From the NCBI GenBank assembly GCA_020851465.1, contig JADZCR010000016.1, positions 1-64,000 on the forward strand: a DNA stretch of 64,000 bases. The letters run 5' to 3'. Under the pieces are notes generated by a model. The model saw nothing but the letters and a program-made list of their open reading frames with translations, was not told where the DNA came from and did no database searches. This DNA comes from Phycisphaeraceae bacterium. GTDB taxonomy: Bacteria > Planctomycetota > Phycisphaerae > Phycisphaerales > Phycisphaeraceae. The position numbers and the translations under genes were made by a program. Shown piece by piece: positions 45,815 through 55,600 of this stretch (position 1 is the stretch's first letter; every line of letters starts with the position of its first letter).

Positions 45815-46681
45815 ATGCGTATGTCACTCAAGCTTCTAGGCGGTTTCGCAACACTTCTGCTGGCGGGGGTTAGTCCTTCCGTCGTGTTCCCCGCCACCGT
45901 CCCCATCGAACTGACCAACCACACCACGGACAACACCCTTTACCCGGGCGACACCCGTGCAGACGGCGCGACCTCCGAAGTAGCCTTTGTAAACGACTTT
46001 GATCAGACGCTCTCCACCAAAATGGAAGTCACCACGGGTGGCTTGGGAACCTCCAAAGTCGGGCCGTTCTTTTACCAAAGCGCTTCCTACAATCCCGCTG
46101 CACCAGTACCGATCGGCTTCATTGGTGATCTGAAAGCCCTGACTTACGACTGGTACCGTGAAAGCCCGGATTCCATCCCCAAGACAAACGCCTGGTACTC
46201 TGCGGCTATTCGTATTTATGTCGGCATTGACAGCCCCGCCAGCCCGACCGGCGAGCTGATCTGGGAAAACGCCTACAACGAGTCCTACGAGTTCACCGCT
46301 GCCGACGACACCTGGGTCAACAATTACGATATCGTCGATCAGGGTGTTACGAACGGCTCCTCCGCAGGTCGGTTTTATCTGCGAGCTGATCCGGATGGAG
46401 CTGGTGCGTCTCCAAGGCAGAATTACGGTGACTCCAGCGGCTTCACCCTGGCGCAGTGGCTCGCGCCCGTCACCGATCCGACGAGCGTTCGCTTCCTCAA
46501 CCCGACCTGGCCAACGGTCAGCGTTGACAGGTACGTCTATGGCGTCACGTTCTCCGTCGGCAGCGGTGCCCCGGTTGGCGTCGGCTACGTAGATGATGTC
46601 ACGCTCTTCATCCCTGAGCCGGCGAGCCTCTCGCTCCTGGCTGCAGGCGGCCTGCTCATGCTCCGTCGCCGTCGCGCCTGA
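45815..46681 (+). CDS. PEP-CTERM sorting domain protein, 288 aa
   Basis: This is the only plus-strand member of the PEP-CTERM group. Signal peptide MSLKLLGGFATLLLAGVSPS is followed by a beta-sandwich-like body (LYPGDTRADGATSEVAFVND, YRESPDSIPKTNAWYSAAIR) and the tail IPEPASLSLLAAGGLLMLRR. AAAGGAG about 10 nt before ATG 45815 supports this start over the longer frame from 45722. The tail DNA is related to, but less similar than, that of the three upstream genes (about 49 of 56 bp to the 43552 gene). A good terminator follows. Confidence 0.9.
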   Translation: MRMSLKLLGGFATLLLAGVSPSVVFPATVPIELTNHTTDNTLYPGDTRADGATSEVAFVNDFDQTLSTKMEVTTGGLGTSKVGPFFYQSASYNPAAPVPIGFIGDLKALTYDWYRESPDSIPKTNAWYSAAIRIYVGIDSPASPTGELIWENAYNESYEFTAADDTWVNNYDIVDQGVTNGSSAGRFYLRADPDGAGASPRQNYGDSSGFTLAQWLAPVTDPTSVRFLNPTWPTVSVDRYVYGVTFSVGSGAPVGVGYVDDVTLFIPEPASLSLLAAGGLLMLRRRRA

Positions 46682-46712
46682 GTCAGCAGGTTACGAGCAA
46701 CACGATTCCTCC

Positions 46713-46744
46713 AAAGCCGACCCCGCAACGGGTCGGCTTTTTTC
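46713..46744 (+). terminator. Rho-independent terminator after the 288-aa PEP-CTERM gene
   Basis: AAAGCCGACCC (46713-46723) and GGGTCGGCTTT (46730-46740) form an 11-bp stem around CGCAAC, running into a T-tract to 46744. It lies 32 bp after the stop codon. Confidence 0.92.
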
Positions 46745-46858
46745 ATGGTGTGAATCTGCTGATTCGCCGCGCAGATCACGACCGCGCGGACCGCCGCATT
46801 CCTGCGACAGCGCGGAGGGCATTGCCGCATCGCGTTCGGAGGAGAGGACGCAGACGGT

Positions 46859-48100
46859 TTATCGCGATTCTTTCCGGCCAGTGCGTCGAGTAGCGGCTGG
46901 GCAGACCAGCACAAGGGTGCCCAGTGCCAGGAGCGCCACGGATGCCGGCTCAGGCACAACCACCGAACCATAGAGGCCGAAGACCAGGTCGAATGCCGAG
47001 CGATCACCCCGCGGCGACCAGACCGACCAGTTATTGGCAGCGGTACTCACGATGGGAAATGAAACTGTCGTCCCGCCCCAGTTGGTGACCGACGCTCCGG
47101 CTACGCCATCCGAGCGGTCAGCCCTGAACTTGTAAGCCTGACTGCCCGTGCCGCTGAACTCGGTAGTAAAGAGATAGGTCTGGCCCTGCGTCAGCGTGGC
47201 TGTCTGGTCAAACGAAAAGGTATGAACGGCGCCATCGGCATCGGCGGGAGTCATGGTCGCCGTCGCCAGGACGGTACCGACCGAATCCCGCAGGCGGAGG
47301 AGAAGGTTGTTCGTAGGCGGTGTTGCACTGAGGGCGGCGGCGAACGTCACCTCCGTAATTTCCACCTTGGCGCCTGCAGGAACTTCCTTGTCCGTGATCA
47401 CAAACTGTTCGCCGTTGAAACTCGTGGCCGTGCTGCTGAGGAAACCGTTAGCTGGCGCCCCCCAACTGGTGTAGGGTTGACCGGGGCCGACGATGATGTT
47501 CGAGCCGTCAGCCAGGACGAAGAAGGGATCCTTGCCTGTGGTCCACGCGCCGCCGTTGACCTTCGCCAGACTGTTGAGGCTGGTGTCGCCGGCGCGGTCG
47601 TAGGGGCGGATGGCGTTGTTGGTACTGCTGCCGTAGATCGCAAAGGAGGAAGGCCCGCCGAGGTCCACCGGCTCGACGACGAGGTGATAGACCGTGTTGG
47701 CGGTGAGGCTGACGGCAGTGAACGAGGCACTGGGGCGTCCAGCTGTCGGGTTAAAAACGCCGGGAGTATTGAGCCAGGTGCCGCTGGGGACGCCTGACGC
47801 ATCGGTCTGGATGCCGATACGGGCGGTGGGGGTTCCGACCAAGCCGCTGTAATAGAGGTAGGCGTTGTCGGCGGTGAAGCTCTCCAGAGCAGTAAAGCGT
47901 GCGGAGTAGGCGTCGTCGAGCGAGTTGATCGCCACCGCGGGTGAATAGGAGTCCCAGGTCTCAGGGTGGCCGAACACGCCGCTGTCACCATAGTTGTAAA
48001 CCGGGGCGGCACTGACCACAGACGGAACTGCCGCCATCGCCGCGGCAGCCAGTAACGGCACCAAGCCGCGGAGGTGACTCGATCGGGTCTCTGCCTTCAT
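46859..48100 (-). CDS. PEP-CTERM-like surface protein, 413 aa, with variant tail
   Basis: Signal peptide LVPLLAAAAMAAVPSVVSA (cleavage near 28) is followed by a beta-rich body without known catalytic motifs (TTNNLLLRLRDSVGTV, FTTEFSGTGSQAYKFRADRS). The tail VVPEPASVALLALGTLVLV is followed by a longer basic end than in the neighbours (CPAATRRTGRKESR). It is a distant relative of the other tails and may be sorted by a different exosortase subtype or be weakly processed. ATG 48100 has a very strong ribosome binding site (GGGAAGGG about 6 nt upstream), so the frame to 48136 is not used. Confidence 0.85.
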   Translation of the reverse strand: MKAETRSSHLRGLVPLLAAAAMAAVPSVVSAAPVYNYGDSGVFGHPETWDSYSPAVAINSLDDAYSARFTALESFTADNAYLYYSGLVGTPTARIGIQTDASGVPSGTWLNTPGVFNPTAGRPSASFTAVSLTANTVYHLVVEPVDLGGPSSFAIYGSSTNNAIRPYDRAGDTSLNSLAKVNGGAWTTGKDPFFVLADGSNIIVGPGQPYTSWGAPANGFLSSTATSFNGEQFVITDKEVPAGAKVEITEVTFAAALSATPPTNNLLLRLRDSVGTVLATATMTPADADGAVHTFSFDQTATLTQGQTYLFTTEFSGTGSQAYKFRADRSDGVAGASVTNWGGTTVSFPIVSTAANNWSVWSPRGDRSAFDLVFGLYGSVVVPEPASVALLALGTLVLVCPAATRRTGRKESR

Positions 48101-48259
48101 CTTTTTCCTTCCCTTCCCATGAATATGGCAAAGCATGGCTCACCAAGTTTAAGCCCAAACACCACAAAATCCAACCGTTTTAGTTGGGTTTTTTAATAAT
48201 TATTTGCTTGCGGGACGTGTGTCCGGAGATTGATCAAAATCCGCACGCAGACGCGAACC

Positions 48260-49945
48260 TCAGGCGGGTTTGGTGACGAGGAACGGCCCAAGCGCCAGCG
48301 CGTCAAGATCGCTTTTGACCAGTGTGTCAATCGCGATCTGCGGCGTGCCCACGATGGGGAACCCGTGCAGGTTGAAGCTCGTGTTGAGCACTGCACCAAG
48401 TCCGGTGATGGCCTTGAACTCCTGAATGATTTCGCGATAGGACGGGTTAAGCTCGTTGACGATCTGCGGCCGTACCGTCAGATCGAATGGGTGCATGCCG
48501 GCGATGAACGCGTTCTCCGCATTGTTGCGCGTGTCGAAAGCCTCGATCATCCAATACGGCCAGCCCTTGAGGTTTTTGATGTATTTGTCCGCCTCCTCCT
48601 GAAGCATGGAGGTGGCAAAGGGCATCCAGAAGTCGCGGTATTTGATGGCGAAGTTGAGCTTGCGGATCTGCCGCAGATCGCGCGGGTCCGCCAGGATGGA
48701 GCGATTTCCCAGTGCGCGAGGGCCAAGCTCTTCGCGGCCATTGAAACGCGCCACGATCTTCCCTGACGCGAGCAGTTGCGCAACCTGTTTGGCGGGCTGA
48801 GTCATGCGCTCAAACGGCAGGCCCGACTCACGCGCCGCCTGCTCCATCTCCGCCTCAGTGAACTCGACGCCTAGATACATGTCGCGGGGCAGGTCGAATT
48901 GCGGCGGGATGTTGCGCTGTTTGCACAGATCGAGATAACCCAGAATCGCCGCACCGACCGGCGAGCCGCCATCGTCACTGGCGGGATAGGCGTAAAACGC
49001 CTCGACTCCGGGCATCTCGCGGATGAGCTTGTTGGCTTTGACGTTCAGAAACGCTCCGCCTGCACAGGCGATGCGGTTGAGACCCGTCGCTTTGCGGGCG
49101 TTGGTCACCCACTGGATCATCAACTCCTCGAACACCTGCTGACAACCAGCCGCAGTGTTATCAAAGCGCTGACAGTAGAGACGTTTGGAAATATAGCGTT
49201 GCAGCGGTTCGGCGATCCGACCCGTGCGGTTACGGAACTCCAGACCCTCAACCTGAAACATGCCCCGGAGAATCGGCGCGACGTATTCCGCCTGACCATA
49301 CGGAGCCATGCCCATCACCTTGTACTCGTGCTCCCAGGGCTTGAGGCCCATGTGACGGGTGATGGAGGAGAACATCCAGTTGGCGGGGCTGTGAAACTTC
49401 GGCGTCTGCGCGATGACGCGGAGGTCGTGACCGCTGCCGACATTCACAGTCGCGCACAGGCCGTCACCTGCGCCGTCGAGCGTGAGCACGATCGTGTCCT
49501 GAGTCCACGGCCGGTGGTAATAGGCACAGGCTGCGTGCGTCAGGTGGTGGTCGTAGGTCTGCAAGGGTTTGTCCGCCAGACCAAACTGCGCCAGCCCTTC
49601 GAGCAGGTGCTGTGTTTTGCGCATGCGGGACATCACTGCCCGGCCGAGATTGGTTCCCCAGTGCGTGCGGCCCAGCCAGGTCATCAAGGTCAGAACGGAA
49701 TAGATTTTCTTTTTGGCACCGAGAGTGGGAGTCGTGTTACGGATGCGTCCTGACAGCGCGATCAGGTCCACATCCTTGGGATCGATCCCCGTACGCTTGA
49801 ACGCTTCAGCGATGGAGCGATCGGGGGTGCCCGCATAGTTCTTGATATTTCGTCGCCGCTCCTCGGAACCGGCGAAGATGATCTTGCCATCGCGGAGGAG
49901 ACAGATGCCTGAGTCGTGACCGTCGTGAATCGCCAGGGTGATCAT
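48260..49945 (-). CDS. Carbamoyltransferase (NodU/CmcH family)
   Basis: This 561-aa enzyme transfers carbamoyl from carbamoyl phosphate to a hydroxyl group of a sugar or natural product. N-terminal domain: ITLAIHDGHDSGICLLRDGK, the metal-binding histidines in YDHHLTHAACAYY (near 138), LTLDGAGDG, and HEYKVMGMAPYGQ. C-terminal domain: NGREELGPRALGNRSILADP, which is diagnostic, and GAVLNTSFNLHGFPIV. It lies beside glycosyltransferases and the AsnB-CapK fusion, which suggests decoration of an exopolysaccharide. The gene is divergent from the glycosyltransferase at 50146, with a 200-bp gap (49946-50145) showing no clear motif. Confidence 0.93.
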   Translation of the reverse strand: MITLAIHDGHDSGICLLRDGKIIFAGSEERRRNIKNYAGTPDRSIAEAFKRTGIDPKDVDLIALSGRIRNTTPTLGAKKKIYSVLTLMTWLGRTHWGTNLGRAVMSRMRKTQHLLEGLAQFGLADKPLQTYDHHLTHAACAYYHRPWTQDTIVLTLDGAGDGLCATVNVGSGHDLRVIAQTPKFHSPANWMFSSITRHMGLKPWEHEYKVMGMAPYGQAEYVAPILRGMFQVEGLEFRNRTGRIAEPLQRYISKRLYCQRFDNTAAGCQQVFEELMIQWVTNARKATGLNRIACAGGAFLNVKANKLIREMPGVEAFYAYPASDDGGSPVGAAILGYLDLCKQRNIPPQFDLPRDMYLGVEFTEAEMEQAARESGLPFERMTQPAKQVAQLLASGKIVARFNGREELGPRALGNRSILADPRDLRQIRKLNFAIKYRDFWMPFATSMLQEEADKYIKNLKGWPYWMIEAFDTRNNAENAFIAGMHPFDLTVRPQIVNELNPSYREIIQEFKAITGLGAVLNTSFNLHGFPIVGTPQIAIDTLVKSDLDALALGPFLVTKPA

Positions 49946-50145
49946 AAAGTCAGATTTCGCCGCTAATGAGAAAAATCCAGCCGAGGCCGCTTCAGTTCAT
50001 CGTCAAAGTCGAGCCATACCCTTATGCCTTCGATGGGAAAGAGTTAACTCTATCCCTGCCTTGTGAAATGGGCAATTCCCCGGACAGCAGGCCGGCGCGT
50101 CGCCCATCCTCTGCAATGGCCGTGCGATTGCTATGATCGCCGCTG

Positions 50146-51297
50146 ATGCGGGTGCTCCACGTCATCTCAAACATCGACCGGCGCTTCGGCGGGCCGATCA
50201 ACGCCTTGGTAGGTCTGGCTGCGGCGCAGGCTCGTGCCGGGTTGACCGTCAGCGTCGCGGGGACGTATCGCGGCGAGCCGGATCGAGGATTGTCGGACGT
50301 TTTCGCCGCTTCGGGGATCAAAGCGGACTTTATCGGTCCCGGTCGCGGCCCGCTCATCTGGTCACCCGCCATCAAACCCGCCCTGCGACCGCTGATCGCC
50401 GACGCCGACATCGTTCACATCCACACGTTATGGGAATCCATCCAGCATGCAGCGGCGAAACAGGCGCGACAACGCGGCCTGCCTTACATCATGCGGCCAT
50501 GCGGAATGCTCGACCCCTGGTCGCTTTCGCAGGGTGCGTTAAAAAAGCGGCTGTACCTGACGCTGCGGCTAAGAAACGACCTCAACCACGCTGCGGCCAT
50601 CCATTACACCGCCAATGCCGAGCGCGATCTGGCCTCTCCACTGAAGCTGGCTGCTCCGGCTCTGGTCGTACCTAACGGACTCGATCTGACGGAATTCGAC
50701 AACCTGCCGGATCGTCAACTTTTTCGTGACAAGCATCCAGCCATCGGCCGACGCAAGCTCATCATCATTCTGGGAAGGATCGACGCCAAAAAGGGCTTCG
50801 ACCTGCTCATCCCCGCCTTTGCCAAGCTCCAGACACAGGACGCAATGCTCGCGATCGTCGGCCCGGACCTCGAAGGTTACGAAGCGCAAGTTCGCGCCAT
50901 GGTCGATCGTGCCGGCTTGAGTCAGCGCGTCATCTTCACCGGCATGTTGCGCGGTCGGGATCGAGTCGAAGCTCTCGCGGCGGCGGACTTGTTCGTCCTG
51001 CCCAGCTATCAGGAAAACTTCGGCATCGCGGTGGTCGAAGCACTGGCGGCCGGCTGTCCCGTGATCGTGTCGGAAAACGTCAACATCCGTGAGGAGATCG
51101 AAGCGGCGGGCGTCGGCGCATCCGTTCCGCTGAACATCGTTGCCTTAACCGCTCAGATGCAGCGATGGCTCGATGAAGACCCGTTGCGACAAGCGGCTGC
51201 GTCCAAAGCACGTTCATTTGTTCAGAGTCGCTTCGACTGGAACAAGATCGCCGGGGAATGGGCCAGCCATTACGCGCGACTGGCAGCCCAGTCGTAA
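50146..51297 (+). CDS. Glycosyltransferase family 4 protein
   Basis: This 383-aa GT-B glycosyltransferase has an N-terminal Rossmann half (VLHVISNIDRRFGGPINALV, acceptor side). Its C-terminal half has LIIILGRIDAKKGFDLLIPA, the E-x7-E region VLPSYQENFGIAVVEALAAG, and a C-terminal helix. It shares the phrase MLDPWSLSQGALKKR with the gene at 51324 (MLDDWSMSKGALRKR), so the two are paralogs. They likely add successive sugars in the same glycan, as retaining enzymes using nucleotide sugars. No ribosome binding site is evident at the ATG. Confidence 0.92.
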   Translation: MRVLHVISNIDRRFGGPINALVGLAAAQARAGLTVSVAGTYRGEPDRGLSDVFAASGIKADFIGPGRGPLIWSPAIKPALRPLIADADIVHIHTLWESIQHAAAKQARQRGLPYIMRPCGMLDPWSLSQGALKKRLYLTLRLRNDLNHAAAIHYTANAERDLASPLKLAAPALVVPNGLDLTEFDNLPDRQLFRDKHPAIGRRKLIIILGRIDAKKGFDLLIPAFAKLQTQDAMLAIVGPDLEGYEAQVRAMVDRAGLSQRVIFTGMLRGRDRVEALAAADLFVLPSYQENFGIAVVEALAAGCPVIVSENVNIREEIEAAGVGASVPLNIVALTAQMQRWLDEDPLRQAAASKARSFVQSRFDWNKIAGEWASHYARLAAQS

Positions 51298-51323
51298 AAG
51301 ATCACGAGCACTTAGCCCGGTCA

Positions 51324-52535
51324 CTACCGGCGTGCCTGGTGTTCCGCGATGACTTCACGGTAAAGGGCTTCGTATTTTCCCACAGCTTCCGCCGGTGCAA
51401 ACGTACTCAAAACCCACTGCCGCCCGACAGTACCCCGCGCTGATAAAGCCTGCGGATCGGCCAGCAGTATCCGCAATGCCTCCGTCAGTGCTGCCTCTGT
51501 CCGCTCGATGATGGTGGCGCCTGCTTGGCTGATCTCACGCCAGATATCAACACCCCGCGTAGTCACCACGGGTGTGCCGCATGCCATCGCTTCGATGAGA
51601 ACCAAGCCGAAGTTTTCCTGACTCGTCGGCAACACCAGCACGTCACAGGCCTGATAGAGCGAAAGTTTCTGTCGGCCGGTGACCAATCCGAGAAAATCAA
51701 CACGGTCCGCAATTCCCAGCTTCTGCGCCTGAAGTCGCAATGCCTTGATGTACGTCTCCTCACCAGGCCCAGCGATGATGAGTCGCGCACGCAGGCCGGC
51801 ATCACGAAGCCCCCCTGCCGCACCCAGCAAAAGCTCGATGCCTTTCTTGGGATGAAGCCGACCCATAAACAGGATGCGCGGCTCGTCGTTTCGCAGCGAT
51901 ACGAACGCATCCTGCGCCGCAGCCGGGCCGGGTAACTCCGCGTAGGGTTGCGTATCCACGAGGTATGGCAGCACCACGCCGCGACCTTGCGGAAACCATT
52001 TCCGAGCCTGATCCAGCTCCGCTTGCGCGGTGCAGTGAACTCGTGACGCCTGCTCCAGACAACGACGCACCCCCAGCGCGAGGAACGCTCTCTTTCGCAA
52101 CGCTCCTTTCGACATGGACCAGTCGTCCAACATTCCGTGGAGAGTGAAAATACAGGGGCAGCCGAGGCGACGCGCGACCCTTGCCGTTTGCAGGCTGCCG
52201 ATCATGAACGGGCCGTGACAATGCACGATGTCCGCGCGACGGACCTCATCCGACACGATGTTCAGAGAGCGGCGGGAAAGGATCTGACGAGGCAGTCGAG
52301 GCCAGTCGAGCCGGACCACGCGCGGAAACCCAGCCTCGCCGCGCATCCATGAGTCAGGCGCATCCTGAACGTCATAGGAAAGCAGGGTCACTGCGTGGCC
52401 ACGCGAGGCCATGGCGGACGACAGATCCCACACCGCACGCACCAATCCGCCCTCGGCCAGCAGGATTCGAGGCAGGTAGTGCAGGATTTGCAATCTGGTC
52501 GATGAACCTGAGGTCACGCTGTCATCATCGGTCAA
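51324..52535 (-). CDS. Glycosyltransferase family 4 protein, paralog of its neighbour
   Basis: This 403-aa GT-B enzyme has QILHYLPRILLAEGGLVRAV at the N-terminus, ILFMGRLHPKKGIELLLGAA near 220, and the E-x7-E region VLPTSQENFGLVLIEAMACG near 310. It converges with the plus-strand paralog at 50146 (gap 26 bp), so the pair is now in opposite orientation, perhaps after inversion of one copy. The C-terminus ends normally. The donor sugar cannot be inferred. Confidence 0.92.
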   Translation of the reverse strand: MTDDDSVTSGSSTRLQILHYLPRILLAEGGLVRAVWDLSSAMASRGHAVTLLSYDVQDAPDSWMRGEAGFPRVVRLDWPRLPRQILSRRSLNIVSDEVRRADIVHCHGPFMIGSLQTARVARRLGCPCIFTLHGMLDDWSMSKGALRKRAFLALGVRRCLEQASRVHCTAQAELDQARKWFPQGRGVVLPYLVDTQPYAELPGPAAAQDAFVSLRNDEPRILFMGRLHPKKGIELLLGAAGGLRDAGLRARLIIAGPGEETYIKALRLQAQKLGIADRVDFLGLVTGRQKLSLYQACDVLVLPTSQENFGLVLIEAMACGTPVVTTRGVDIWREISQAGATIIERTEAALTEALRILLADPQALSARGTVGRQWVLSTFAPAEAVGKYEALYREVIAEHQARR

Positions 52536-52638
52536 TAAGGGATTGAGGCAAGCATTCGTTCGACCCGCGGCATGGTGACACCTCCATCAACACGTTCAAG
52601 GGTATGCTGTTGTCGCCTTTCTGGGAGTACCCGCCACA

Positions 52639-55600
52639 ATGTGCGGCATTGCAGGCGTCATCCTGCGAGAACGTCAAATTGTTGAACGTGCCGTCGGCTC
52701 GATGATCCGGGCACAACAACACCGCGGCCCGGACGATTCGGGTTCCGCGTTTTTTGATGCCTCGCGCACCTGCGTCGGGCTGGGGCATCGGCGGCTGTCC
52801 ATCCTCGACCTCTCGCCGCAGGGGCACCAGCCGATGACTCATCCTCAGTTCGGCGGGGTGCTGGTTTTCAACGGTGAAATCTACAACTACGCACAACTGC
52901 GCCGGGAGCTGAGCGACGCTGGAGTTCCCTTTCGCGGTCACAGCGATACGGAAGTGCTGCTGCACCTGCTGGCTCGCGACGGCCCCAAAGCCCTCGAGCG
53001 TCTGGCGGGGATGTACGCCTTTGCCTACTACGATCCGCGACACCAGACGCTGCTGATCGCCCGCGACCCGCTGGGGATCAAGCCGCTCTACATCCACCAG
53101 ACCGACCATTCCCTGGTCTTCGCCAGCGAGGTTCGCGGGCTGCTCGCTTCAGGGCTGGTAAAGCCGGAGGTGGATCGCGCGGGTATTGCGACGATTCTGG
53201 CGTACGGCGCGCCGCAGGAACCGCTGACGATCATCAAAGATGTGCGGATGTTCCCGGCTGGTCATTGGCAACAGATCGAAGTCAACGATCTGCGCAGCCC
53301 TGTTTCACAGCGGCGTCAGAAACACTGGAACTTTCCCCAGCCGCAGCCGATCACGTCCGCCGATGCCGTTCACGGCATCAAGGAGTTACTCGAAACATCG
53401 GTCCGCGATCACCTGGTCGCCGATGTGCCGGTCGGAGTCTTTCTCTCCTCCGGCCTCGACAGCACGATCATCGCCGGCCTTGCCGCCAAACACACGGCTG
53501 ACCTCCGCACCTTCACCGTCGGTTTCGCGGATGAGCCGGACATGAGCGAGGCACCGATGGCGTCGGAAACGGCGCGGCTGCTGGGCGTGCGACATACCAC
53601 ACTCAACATCCAGGGATCGGACGCCCTGCCTCGCGTACGTCAGTGGCTGACCAATCTCGACCAGCCGTCAATGGATGGCCTGAATGTTTACATGATCTGC
53701 CGGGCTGTCCGTGAAGCACAGATCAAAGTGATCCTCTCCGGTCAGGGAGGCGACGAGCTTTTCGGCGGGTATCCGAGTTTCTCCGACATTCCCAGATTGC
53801 GAAACATGATGCGCATCCTCCGCTGGCTCCCGCGCAGAGTCACGAAGGCCGTAGCGCGGACGTTGACCATGAATCGCTCTCCCGCGGTCCAGCAGAAAAT
53901 GCTGGACATCTCCACCTCCGATGGCTCGCTGCGGACGCTCTATCTCCTCAGACGACGGGCGATATCCAACGGTCAGCTTCAGAGCCTGGGCTTCAACACG
54001 GATGATTTAGGACTAAGCCGCGACTACCAGCCGCACGATGCGGTGGACTCGCTTGAGATCGATAACTCCGATCCGGTCTGGAGCATCTCGGAACTCGAAT
54101 CACGCATCTACCAGCAAAACGTCCTGCTGCGTGACAGCGACGCCAACAGTATGGCTCACAGCCTGGAACTGCGGGTTCCCTTTCTGGATCGGCGCGTGAT
54201 CGACTTTGCGCAGGGAATTCCCGGCAACGTCAGACTGCCTGAAAAAATCGCAAACAAGCACCTGCTCCGCGTTGCCTTTGCGGAGCACCTCAGACCGGAG
54301 TTACTGCGGCAGAGCAAGCGCGGGTTTCAGTTACCGATCAACCGCTGGCTCGCCGGGCCTCTGCGTGAGATGGCGGAAGCGGGCCTCGATCGCCTCAAGC
54401 AGTCGGGACTCGTGGCCGAAGATGGCGTGGACGACATCTGGCAGAGCTTCCGCAGCCATCCCCAAAGCCCGATCTGGTCGCGGGCGTGGACGCTCTGTGT
54501 AACGGGAGTATATTTAACACAACTCAGCGATAAAGCTGAAGATATCGTCAGCCAAAGGAAGCCAGTCACGTTGCGATCCACACCTTCATCAAAACAGCCA
54601 AAGCGATGGCTTCCCACTCCCAGTTCGCTGACGAGTGACTATCAATCCGCGTTGGAATATCACACGAAGCTGAATGCGTGGAAGGCTGACGACATTCCCC
54701 CCATGCAGCTCGCCAAGCTCGCCGCCATCTGGGCTGATGCGATCAACGACGTGCCCTACTACCGGAAGCTTGTCGAGTCGGCTGCGGCCCCCAGAGAGAT
54801 CACCATCTGGGCCGACTTCAAAAAAATCCCGGTACTGACCAAACAGTACCTCCGCGCGAACCTGCCTGAGTTCATCCGCATCTCCGGCCCGCCCGACAAG
54901 TTCATGCAGACTGCCGGCTCATCAGGCCTGCCGGTGAAGCTTGGAGTCTGGAAAAAGGAAAACGTCCACATTCGCGTCGCCAAGCTCGTCCCCTGGATCA
55001 TCAACGGATATCACCTGGGTGACCCGGTTTTTCTGGTCTGGGGACATTCTCATTTACTCGGCACGGGCTGGAGGCGCTATCTCAACCATGCCATACGCAT
55101 GGGTAAAGATGCGTTACTCAACTATCGACGGGCGCGGGCCTATGTGATGGGGCCCAGCGATTGCCGCAAAATCGCAAAGCAGATCATTCGGGCTCGACCC
55201 GTCGGCATGATCGGTTACGCCTCCGCGTTGGATTTACTGGGTCGATACACGCAGGAGTTCCGCAAGGAATTTCGTGCGACAGGCATCAGGTTCATCCTTT
55301 CGACTTCGGAAATGCCCCCTCGACAAGACACGTTCTCAATGCTTGAGGATTTGTTCGGATGCCCGGTGATCGAGGAGTTTGGCGGCGTTGACTTCGGGCA
55401 TGTCGCGATGAGACCGCGAAAAGGTCCGTGGTCCGTCTTTCCGGATTTGAATATCGTCGAATCTCAGAAGGAGGCGGATGAAGGCGACGGTGAAAGCATC
55501 CTGGTGTCCACCCTCTACCTGCGGTACACGCCGCTGATCCGTTACAAGCAAGGTGATCTACTGCGCGGGCCAATGCGACTGGCAAACGATCACGTTTATG

